This document shows positions 42,460 to 51,654 of a stretch of 64,000 bases of DNA, piece after piece. The notes beneath the pieces were generated by a model. It did no database searches. It was not told where the DNA came from and was given only the letters and a program-made list of their open reading frames with translations. The DNA is from Sabellastarte sp. h YS-2021 (lineage: Eukaryota; Annelida; Polychaeta; Sabellida; Sabellidae): contig OZ024934.1 of the NCBI GenBank assembly GCA_964017235.1, positions 78,582,706 through 78,646,705 on the forward strand, in the 5' to 3' direction. Each line of letters begins with the position of its first letter. The first letter of the stretch is position 1. The position numbers were made by a program, and so were the translations under genes.

Positions 42460-43916
42460 GTTAAATATTTAACTAGAATAAGGAAAATAGACACAAATCT
42501 ACACAAGCCTAATCAAAAAGATTTTAAAAATGATCATAAAAAAACTTTTCACCAACTTCTCCCTCTATCTATATAATGTTACTAGTCATTTTGAAACCTG
42601 GGTAGCCATTTCAAAATGGCCAAATATATCTGATGGCTGTTTCAAAACCAAGGTGAGGTTTGCTTATACAGTGATTGACAAATCAACATCAAAGGATTGA
42701 CTTTCATAGTTTTGAGACCCTTTCTCATCATTCTCCAGTAGTCACAAAGAATATATTTACTTATAAATGCCAGTATAGCTGTGGGGTAAATTACAACAAT
42801 TGTAATTCATTTAAGGAACCATGTTGTTGGTTAAAATGCAAATTACTTGTTTGAATTCCATAAATAACTGGGAAATGTCATTAAAGTAAGCAAGGTAATC
42901 GGATGAATTTGGTAAAACAAGTAGCACACAGAGTCAAACAGATCAACATAAAAGAGTCTTAAAACAATAGATGAATTGTAGTCTGATCCAGTTACTTAAT
43001 AACTCCCCTAGAGGGGAAGTAAATCAGAGTCGAAAAAGTGTCATGAACTAAAAAAAAACACCTAGTATAATAACCTCCCCCCCCCCCCCCCCCCCCCCCC
43101 CATTGTCAAAAATATCAACTATACTCTGACTGTGTACGTTTTGAATTGATGTGGCTGTTAAAAAAAAACAAGAAAATGGCAAGATCATTTACTTGGCAAT
43201 TTCGAAATGGCCAATGACTGTTTTGAAATGGCCAGGAACATGTTACACTTTACCACAATTAGCAGAGGAGAAGATGGAGCAGAATAAGTTAAGAAAGTTG
43301 ATGTTCACACTAAATATATTCCCATAATGTTAGTGCTTATGACATCAAGATGTTTTGCCATTTTGACAATATACTACTAGTACTAACATAAAAGGATGAT
43401 TTTCATCAGATTGACAACCGATTAGTTGAAATTTATTGCCAATCTTTATAACTGAAAACCTTTTTACTCACAATATACAATGTATGAAAAAAAACCCAAA
43501 GAAACTTTGGTGTATTTCATGACATCAAAACTTAATAACAAGAACATTCAGAGAGCGCATGCAACTGCCACAGCACACAATAATAAGTAATTTGGAAAAT
43601 CCGGATTTTTTTTTGTATGCAGATGATGATCAGATGACTCCAGCTTTCCCACTTGATGTTGGGCTGGGAATCAAACTGTGATCTAACAGGTTGGAGGCAA
43701 GTATGAGTCACTATGGCCCCTCAAACAAACAGTCAGGGAAATCAAGTTGAAACGCCTATGATGTACTTTGCCTATTCACAGCGATGCTGGCACCATGCAA
43801 TGTGAAACAGTTTTTCTTTTGAAAAATTCTGTCAGCTCAGTAGGCATTTTCAGCAAGTAACATATAATCCTTTTTAAAGTGAGCATAGCTTACTTATTTC
43901 TGAACCGATTTAAAAT
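42460..43916. other. Intergenic DNA downstream of the receptor gene
   Basis: Contains a C-run of about 24 bases (43077-43100). ATTTCAAAATGGCC-like words at about 42610 recur inverted near 43200, possibly an old inverted repeat. Otherwise nothing recognised. Confidence 0.5.
43660..43725 (-). repeat. tRNA-like SINE head fragment
   Basis: Read on the minus strand it gives CATAGTGACTCATACTTGCC then CAGTTTGATTCCCAGC, resembling the A and B boxes of a tRNA-derived promoter. No cloverleaf can be completed, so it is a SINE remnant at best. Confidence 0.4.
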
Positions 43917-43922
43917 TTTATT
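43917..43922 (-). promoter_or_regulatory. Poly(A) signal of the receptor gene
   Basis: AATAAA on the minus strand, 39 bp after the stop at 43961 of the longer C-terminal frame. Its distance suits that stop much better than the one at 44242, which supports the longer frame as the original end of the protein. Confidence 0.5.
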
Positions 43923-43960
43923 CTTTCACCATTGTTTCGGACCAAAAGAGAGCACATATC

Positions 43961-44298
43961 TCAGTGTAAAGTATCAGTTTTGGTGTTTCCCAAATTGGTC
44001 TTCTTCACAAGTTCTATTGGTCTTTCCCTTCCTTCATCAGGAAAGTGCGCGTAGACATAAGAATAATCCTTTTCTTTATCTATAATATCAATTGGTCCTT
44101 CATCATGCATGTCTCCATTGCTTTTATAAATTTGGCTTTCATTTTCCTTTTGACTTGTACCATCTTCTGCCTGTACTTCAGTTGAGCATCTGGTATCAGT
44201 CACATCTGCATTATCTCCATATATAGCGTTGTCTACCATGTCTATATCTTCATTACACATGGGGGTGAGTGTGTTATCCCCTCCTTCTGGGTTGCTGA
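43961..44298 (-). pseudogene. Receptor tail C-terminus in a shifted frame
   Basis: In the frame offset from exon 3 there is an open stretch reading SNPEGGDNTLTPMCNEDIDM, then VDNAIYGDN, ESQIYKSNGD and KEKDYSYVYAHFPDEG, ending at 43961. It has the same acidic, Asn/Thr-rich, tyrosine-motif character as the receptor tail. VDNAIYGD echoes the DNSVYE repeats. It begins only after a stop in its own frame, so it must be entered by a frameshift near 44295, or through an unseen splice event. It may be an assembly or allele indel rather than true loss. The poly(A) signal follows 39 bp later. Confidence 0.6.
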
Positions 44299-46186
44299 CA
44301 GGTTGTCAAAGTTATAACCCTCATAGTCTGACTCCACCTCATACACCAGTGAAGCACCAGACTTGTCTGCTTGTGTATTTTCTTTGTCAGCCTTATTGTT
44401 CATCTTTGTGAATGTGTCTGGTGATCTCTTGTATTTACCTTCTATATTGCTCAAATGAACAGGCTGAGGATTGTATAGTTCTTCAATCTCAGTAATTGTG
44501 TCATTGTTGTTTGGACTTTTGGCCATGCCTCCAGCTTTGGTTTCCCATTTTGAAAGTAATCCTTTTGAAAGCTGCACTGAAGAAGGCCTTATTTGATTTG
44601 GTGAATATATGTCTTCATAATCTTCAGTGTCTTGATCAAAAGGAACATCTGTTTGTCCTGCTGAATAATTTCCTTGTTTTGCAGGGTTAGCAGACAACAA
44701 ATTTTCATTACATTCTTGTTGCATATTACTTTGTTCGTACACACTATTGTCTGTCATATCTGTAATACTATGTCTTTCATTGTTCTTTACTGTGTCCAGA
44801 GTGTCCCCTTTTGACAAAGAAACACAAAGATTCTGTGGTGTTGGTGGATGATGAGTGCCCTGACTAACTGAGACATCTGTTTGTTCTGCAGAAAAAATTT
44901 GTTTTTCTTGTTCTGTATGGTTTGTAGCCACTAAAATCTCATCATATTCTTGTTGCGTATCAGTTGTTTCATACACACTGTTGTCTGTCATACCCATAAC
45001 GCTATGTCTTCCATGGTTGTTTTCTCTGTTTGGAGTGTCACCTTTTGACAAAGAAACACAAAAATTCAGTGGTGTTAGATTATGACTGTCTTGATCAGTG
45101 TCGTGATTATCAGAAGCATCTGGTCGCTGTTCAGAATGACTTCCTTGTTTCTCTTCTTGTGCAGCCAACCAAATTTCATTACATTCTTGTGGTATAACAG
45201 TTGGTTCATAAACACTGTTGTCTGTCATATCGGTAACACTATGTCGTCCACTGTTCTTTTCTCTGTTGAGAGTGTCTCCTTTTGACAAAGACACACAAAG
45301 ATTCTGTGGTGTTGGTGGATGATCAGTGTCATGATCAGCGTTATGTCCAACAGACACATGTTTTTGTCCTGCATAATAATTTTGTTTGTCTTGTTCTGTA
45401 GGGTTTGCAACCAACAAAATCTCATCATATTCTTGTTGCATATCAGTTGTTTCATACACACTGTTGTCTGTCATACCAGTAACACTATGTCTTCCACTGT
45501 TGTTTTCTTTGTTTGGAGTGTCACCTTTTGACAAAGAAACACGAAGATTCTGTGATGTTGGTGAATGATGATATTGTTGATCGCCTGTTTCCTCCTTTCC
45601 AGTATGAGTAGTAAAACGGCTTCCAAAAGGTTTCATGTTCTTGGAATCCAGAACTGTAGGATCCATATTCTGTTTATGAACAATGCTTTTATCACTAGAA
45701 GGCGAGACTGGGGGACTGATATCTATTTCATCATAATCTGTATCACCACATAATAGAGGAGTGAAACCATCGTGGGTCTTATCTTTATCTTGACTTTGAC
45801 ATATTATTAATGGTTCAGTACCTTGGCTATTTCCTTTAGGTTTTGAAGGTGTGATCTGAACTGATGCCTCTAAAACATGTCTACTTTGATCTTCACTTCG
45901 GTCAGTTTCATTGGTTGAATGTTGCACTTCTTTGAGCTTGTACTGTTGATTCTTTGTGCTTGCAGCCATGTGATTGGTAGAATTTGGCCCTGACTCAAGC
46001 GAATAATGATCTGTTGTATTTGTCTGAATCTGATTGGTTGGTTTTTGCACTAATTCATAAGAATAATGGCCTGTTGGATTGGTTGAGTTTCGGCTTTCCT
46101 GCTCCAAGTAGTATGTGTTCTCTCCTGTCATAAGTCTCTCAGTTTGTGACTGTTGCTTTTTGACACCTAATCTCTTTCTTTTTTTC
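44242..46186 (-). CDS. Lectin-like receptor exon 3: cytoplasmic tyrosine-rich tail
   Basis: The exon begins after the acceptor TTCTTTTTTACAG. Its first base completes an AGG arginine codon split by the intron, giving RKKRKRLGVKKQQ as stop-transfer. The tail of about 647 residues is acidic, Ser/Thr/Asn-rich and looks disordered. Four repeats of about 80 residues (coding roughly 45570-44620) each carry VSLSKGDT, RHSVT and MTDNSVYE. Repeats 1 and 3 continue QQEYDEIL; repeats 2 and 4 have ECNEI or ECNEN in its place. Further tyrosine motifs are YDEIDIS (upstream), DYEDIYSPN and SDYEGYNFD. The Y-x-x-I/L and SVYE motifs could bind SH2 proteins after phosphorylation; that is inference. No kinase or known globular domain is seen. 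The frame ends at 44242, but a shifted frame extends it by about 110 codons. Confidence 0.85.
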
Positions 46187-46482
46187 CTGTAAAAAAGAAT
46201 TAAAGACACATTCATTAAGTCTTAGAAATAAGTGAGTAGCTGTTTTATAGATAAACCCATTCAGAAGTTTTCTCTGTGAAGTCTTCACTGCTTCACTATT
46301 TTCAATACAGAAAAATTAATGTTCAGTCAAAATTATTTGAATGCACTTGTCTCTGTGTAACTAGAACCTCAGCTCAATATCCCCAGCATTTGGTTCTATT
46401 TATACATAACTTCCATATTTACTTACAGTGGACCTGGAAACTGTCGCCAAGGTATATCTAACTACTGGCATTTGTTTATTTA

Positions 46483-46600
46483 CAAAATAACTCAAAAAGC
46501 TGTGGATGGATTTTGATGAAATTTTCAGGAAATGTTGACAAATTGGCATAATAGTTAAATTTTGAAAGTGTTTCAGATCAGTATCATTATAATGGTACTG
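46483..46600 (+). repeat. Solitary dimeric-repeat unit
   Basis: AATAACTCAAAAAGCTGTGG and GATTTTGATGAAATTTTCAG match the core of the GGATCC-rich repeat at 15836-36043. It shows that the family also occurs as single dispersed units. Confidence 0.7.
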
Positions 46601-46740
46601 GGCCTCTTAGAAGGACTGTTCTCTCCGAGTGCTTTTCTAGTTCAGTAAGATTTCTACTTAAGAGATTTTAGTTAAGATATTGTGCCTTCATGATGATAGA
46701 TAGTTTAGATTAATATAACCATTTTTTGTGTTAATACATC

Positions 46741-46817
46741 CTATCCAATGGACAATTGCTTTAAGTCAGCGCAACTGGTCCCGCCACATGCCAGAAAAAG
46801 ACTTCCTGTATATAATA
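46741..46817 (-). mobile_element. Solo DIRS terminal repeat fragment
   Basis: CTATCCAATGGACAATTGCTT, GGTCCCGCCA, CAGAAAAAGAC and TCCTGTATATA match the reverse complement of 4533-4604, the right end of the DIRS element, with some divergence. No other DIRS sequence adjoins. Confidence 0.8.
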
Positions 46818-46819
46818 CC

Positions 46820-46990
46820 GGTGTAACGCCATATTTTACACCCCTGCCATATTTTACACCCTTTCTTTGATCTTTTAGGGGGTGCTTTATATGGCAATCA
46901 TATTTTACACCCCTAACAGTGGGGGATTAAGGGGGTGTAAAATATAGCTGCCATATTTTACACCCCCACCAAAAGTTACACCCCCTATCA
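46820..46990. repeat. TTTTACACCCC repeat block 1
   Basis: Direct and inverted copies of CCATATTTTACACCCC with a TTCTTTGAT spacer. A homologous block is at 49765-49975. It is probably a small foldback element; it starts directly next to the DIRS fragment. Confidence 0.65.
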
Positions 46991-48611
46991 GTCCATACAG
47001 AGCAAATCAATGGGGGATTAGGATCAAACCCTTTCTTGGTTAGATTGCAATTGAGTTTGGAAATTGCCTATTGTCTAACCGCTGCTTAGAACTTGATTTG
47101 TTTTACTTTTGGGGTGTGACAGATACTGGATTAGATTATGATATGTCTATTGTCTATTGACTCTTAAGTTGATTTGTTTGGCTATGTATATTTGACTTGG
47201 TAAATGGATTAGTCTTAGATTTGCCTTTTGTTTTAGCATTCTTTTGAACTTGTGGTTAAGTGACCAGCCAAGCTAACAGGATTAATGGGTATTGTTGAAA
47301 AACCCTTTTAAGCTGTTTTTGGGAGATACAACTCCTCCATGATAATGTTACATAAATTCCTTTCATTTACACAAGCTTTTATGGTTTATATTATTTAGAG
47401 TTAAAGACATTCTTGAAGCATTTTATTATACTATTATTATTACATAGAAAATTGTAAAATACCATTGTTAATAAAATACTGTGACATACAGTAACATTCA
47501 ATGTGCTCAGATATCATAAAATACATTTCAATATTCATGGGAATTAATCATATATTACAACAGTTCAATCAATTTATGTACATATGTCATTTTTGCTTGT
47601 TCATGTCCCATCTGGTAATCCTGGTAACATAACTAAGGAGAACCCACAGCTAAAATGAAATTTTCAACACATTAAATACTACTACTAACACAGAAGAAGA
47701 AGCTGTATCCAAATAGGATGATAAGTAAGAAATCCTATCTAATTTCTAGCTTCTAGATTAGAAGCCACAGCTAAGTTGGTCAATGGACCCATTTAGTTCA
47801 TTATGTGATATAAATCCAACCAAAAGAGACAATGCATAGATTATCTAATAAACTAATCACTCACTAGTCATGAAACAATAACTTATGTCTTACCTAGCAA
47901 TGTTAGTCTCTTTGAAGTCAATAAATGAAAGCACTAACAGTACACAAAACAAGAACCCCAGGTGAGAAGCCACAGTTAGCTTAAAGCCTTGCACATAGTT
48001 GCAGGTCTATTGGCAAGATTCTAATCAACCAGCTGTGGTGATTTGAGACAACAATAGGGATAATTTCAATTAGGGACTAGCCTAGTGAATACAAGTCAAC
48101 AACAATGGTTTGGCCTCTCATATCAAAGGGAGATATATAGAAATGATTTTGTCCCACTGTATTAACACAAAATATATTTTATTTCATTTGGTTTATTAAT
48201 CTTAGACATTAGTGAATTAACTGAAAAGTCACTGGATAATAATTAGCTATTATTATTTAGATGGGCAATCAAATATTTTAAAAATGTAGATCTATAATTT
48301 AAATGGGCCATCAAATATTTTAAAAATATTTATCAATTTGTAAGCAAAGGAATTATTGTCTTTGAGTTTTAATGCTTAATTTGTGGATGTTTATAGCTGT
48401 TGAACTTCACTTATTTCATAATATAGCAACTGTAACGAATTCCACCAAGGAGTGTAAAATATGGCAGGGGATTGAAATTTAGGTACAAGAGAGTAAGTTC
48501 TTTTGAACTAAGATTACATTAAGAACTCTGATGGCTGATATTTTAACCAGTGACGACTTCAGATATAAATTGCTCAGCAACTAGTATACAGCCACATAAT
48601 TTGAACCTTAC

Positions 48612-48756
48612 CTGCAGCAAATGAAGATGGCTATAACCACACAGATGAGTGGAAAAACCACTGCAAAAGCAACACCAATGGGCAGAGAAAGATTCCCTTT
48701 GCCCAGGTCAACTTCACGATCTGGTGAAGTCAGGTCTTGTGGCGGGGTGGCAGACA
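48612..48756 (-). CDS. Lectin-like receptor exon 2: transmembrane segment
   Basis: This 145-bp exon has acceptor TTATTTACAG and donor CTGCAG|GTAAGG on the minus strand. It enters in phase 1 (completing a valine codon with the last G of exon 1) and leaves in phase 2, matching exon 3 exactly. The product is a 25-residue juxtamembrane stalk (SATPPQDLTSPDREVDLGKG) and a transmembrane helix, LPIGVAFAVVFPLICVVIAI followed by FICC. The basic RKKRKR of exon 3 follows at once, so the protein is type I single-pass with the lectin part outside. The matching phases are strong support that the three exons form one gene. Confidence 0.88.
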
Positions 48757-49310
48757 CTGTAAATAACCGAAAGTTCAACATAAGCCTTCAAATTTGTACC
48801 AAAAGTGTTTTCAGGGACATATAAGAAAGCTTGTATTCATAAAGCACTCCTGCATGTTTGGAATTATATGCTCATCTGAACAGTTTGGTGAAGTAAAAGC
48901 AAGAAGAGTACATTATAAAAAAACCAAGACTTTATTTTGTAATCTGATTTTTTTTTCTGAATTACGAAGAAACTCAAAGCCTTAAGCAAGGCTAGTTTAG
49001 CATTAGAACACCCATAAAATTATCCTTCAACTGTCACAGTCCATTTTCACAAATATTCTTTAAGTATTACGCTTAGAGTATTCTAGGAAAGATTCTTTGA
49101 ATTTTTAAATTCCTTAGAATGTTAGATATCTTAGTAGCTGTCAGCCTGTCAAGCATGTGTTACAAAAACTGTGTTACAAAGTACTGTTTTATGGCATTTT
49201 AAAAAAAATTCCTATCATAAGAAATTGTTCTTATTTATAGATTTTTTTGTCATAATATTTCCATTTTCTTGAACATTTTTAGAATAGGAATTTCAGTGAA
49301 TAGGGATCCT

Positions 49311-49676
49311 GTGGCTGGTTCAACGAAGTCGCCTTTAGAAAGGGCCTCCTTTAGGAAAGGAAGGCCATCTTTTTTCCTTTGGGAATGCTACCTTTAAATT
49401 CAGTATCACAAAGCCTCCTTTAACTCTCCCTACCAAAGGTCTTCTTTAAAACTTAAGGAGGGAGCAAATGTTTTTTTAAAGTTATTAAACATTTCTTGAA
49501 GGACACTTCCTTAAATTTATGGTAAGTCCTTAACTTCCGTGAAATTTAAGGGATTTTTCAAGGTGTCATTTAAGGAAGGAGGCTTTGTGAAACTGAGATT
49601 TTTAAAGCAGGGACAAAATCAAGGGAATCCTTGAATTTAAGGTGACTTTCTATTAAGGAGGCTTCATGAAACTGCC
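49311..49676. mobile_element. Foldback MITE, CAGTTTCATGAAGCC type
   Basis: The left end GTGGCTGGTTCAACGAAGTC pairs imperfectly with the right end GGAGGCTTCATGAAACTGCC. Internal TCACAAAGCCTCCTTTAA and GGAAGGAGGCTTTGTGAAAC form a second inverted pair. Related in style to 41063-41334. Confidence 0.65.
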
Positions 49677-49764
49677 CCCCCCCCATTCCTTTACAGGATT
49701 CTTTTATTGATGTCTACCCAGTTAGCTGAGATTCCTGTTTTAAAGGGGGAATTTAGTTTGTGTC

Positions 49765-49975
49765 TCAGTGTAATGCCATATATTTTACACTCCTGCCATA
49801 TTTTACACCCTTTCTTTGATTGTTTAGGTGGTGGCAATCATATTTTACACCGCTAAAAATGGGGATTAAGGGGGTGTAAAATATGGGAGCTGGTGTTATA
49901 TATGGCAAGGAGAGTAAAATATGGTAAGTGAACTTGCCATATATTACACCCCCCCCATGTATGTTATGTTGGATG
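49765..49975. repeat. TTTTACACCCC repeat block 2
   Basis: Aligns with 46820-46990 over GCCATATTTTACACC, CCTTTCTTTGAT and GGGGATTAAGGGGGTGTAAA. Another single word (GTGTAAAATATGGCAGGGG) is at 48455. Two copies in two introns of one gene suggest a short mobile element. Confidence 0.65.
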
Positions 49976-50689
49976 TAAAATCTGGTGCTACACCTGGAAC
50001 AAAAATCTGCTTAAATTTAATTTTTGACATTTATTTTTGCTATCTACAAGTCTTAGAAGAAACAAATTCTTGTGAACTGAACTAACCACTCGAGCTTTAG
50101 ACAAGGCTAATTGTAGGCTTGTGGGGTACATAAAAAGCTGTAAGTGCAAAAGTTTGTGTCATTATAGGAAGTTAATATTTGTGAGAATAATTTTAAGTTT
50201 TTGTTTGCCTCAGCTGAATGCAATGACCTGCTTATATAAATTGCGTTATGTTTTATATAGTATGTACTTTATGTGAGCTGACTAAGTTATTGACTTCTGT
50301 TGGCATGGTAATGTAATGTCCACTTACACCTCATTGATTCTTGGTGAAGCAACAACAGCTAGGGACATGTTGATGATTTTATCTGATTGGCTTGTTCATG
50401 TAGCTCTCACAGTGGTATCCAGATCATTTTGTAACAATATTTCAAAGTGAGGTCCACTTAAGTTTTTGGTGAAACATGTTTTGGCCATTTACTCCCAACC
50501 ATGAGAAGGGATTTTTCAGAAATTGTTTTACCACAATACCATACTACATTTGCTTTTTAAAAATGTATTTTTAGCATATTTTGTAGTCACTATTGTACTG
50601 AAAATTGCAGTCTGTATTGACTATTTTCTCACTACCTATTAATTAGATGTCAACATTACCAGTTCCTACAGGGTAAAGGATGTGAGATA

Positions 50690-51005
50690 AGGAGTGTTTA
50701 AAGTTAAAAGTTCCTAATATCTCGCAGACAGTGTAAGATATGTCATGAAATTTTAGTTAAATTTTGGCCCAGAGGGCTGTAGCATTGTCATATAAATTTA
50801 TACAGCTTCCCAAAAATCATCATTTTTTTTCCAAAATCATTCTCCCATTTTTTCTGACCATATTCAACGTCTGTGTAAAATGCACATTTATCTTGCAAAC
50901 GGTAAGAAACTGAGAAATTCTCTCAAATTTTCGACCCATTGGACATTTACGTTTTTACCAAAAAAAAAAAAAGGTCTCGCCATTTTTGGCAACCATCTTT
51001 TTTGG
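50690..51005 (+). repeat. Very diverged 169/168-type units
   Basis: AATATCTCGCAGACAGTG, GTCATGAAATTTTAGTT, CTCAAATTTTCGACCCATTG and GTCTCGCCATTTTTGGCAACC follow the order of the 168/169-bp satellite unit. It is an old relic in intron 1. Confidence 0.6.
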
Positions 51006-51421
51006 ACCACAAGGCATTTTAAACTCTCAGGGACGCTTCACTTTTGTTAGCAAAAGCATTCATCTAGTTTTAAATGAAGGTACATATTGTATGATGCTAG
51101 CCTGGCACATATTTCAGGGGATACATAAAATATTTCTACTTAACTGGGATTTCAACATGACTGAGTAAATGTCTGTAGAAAAAGCCTTCAAAAGGTCAAA
51201 CTCAATGTTTCCTACTTCAAGGTAATTCTACTTATTACAGTTTTATGTAACAATGTTTAACTGTATTTAATAACACAAATCAAAGTCTAAGTCCACTGTA
51301 AGTAATAAACTGATTACAACCTTACATCATCAATTAAGTTTATAATCAAGCAACTTATTGCCAATTCATTGTTAATCAATTTGTCAATATAGAAACTGTG
51401 GAAGATGATTCTACAAACTCT

Positions 51422-51523
51422 TTTTATAATTTAAGAGAAGGAATTCAGTATCCCTTAATATACATTGTACGCTTTTATAATTTAAGAGAAGGACTTCAGT
51501 ATCCCTTAATATACATTATACTC
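51422..51523. repeat. Two 51-bp tandem copies
   Basis: TTTTATAATTTAAGAGAAGG starts at 51422 and 51473; the copies differ at two positions. Confidence 0.8.
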
Positions 51524-51654
51524 TGTATAACTAGAACCTCCAATATGCATTAACTCCCACCAGTGACTGAAGGCCTTGGTCGTGAGATTATAAAACATCT
51601 TCCGTGCGTCCGTCCGTTTGCCACGTTTTTTCATAAACCTAAATATCTCATTCA

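Larger units (their letters stand above)
46187..48611 (-). other. Receptor intron 2
   Basis: 2425 bp with GT...AG ends on the minus strand. It holds one copy of the dimeric-repeat core (46483-46600), a DIRS terminal-repeat remnant (46741-46817), a TTTTACACCCC repeat block (46820-46990) and otherwise unique AT-rich DNA. Confidence 0.75.

Noticed and set aside
43660-43725. Functional tRNA gene
   Set aside because: A- and B-box-like words only; no complete acceptor stem or anticodon arm.
45082-45753. Plus-strand frames opposite the receptor tail
   Set aside because: They mirror the tandem repeats of exon 3 in antisense and have no domain.
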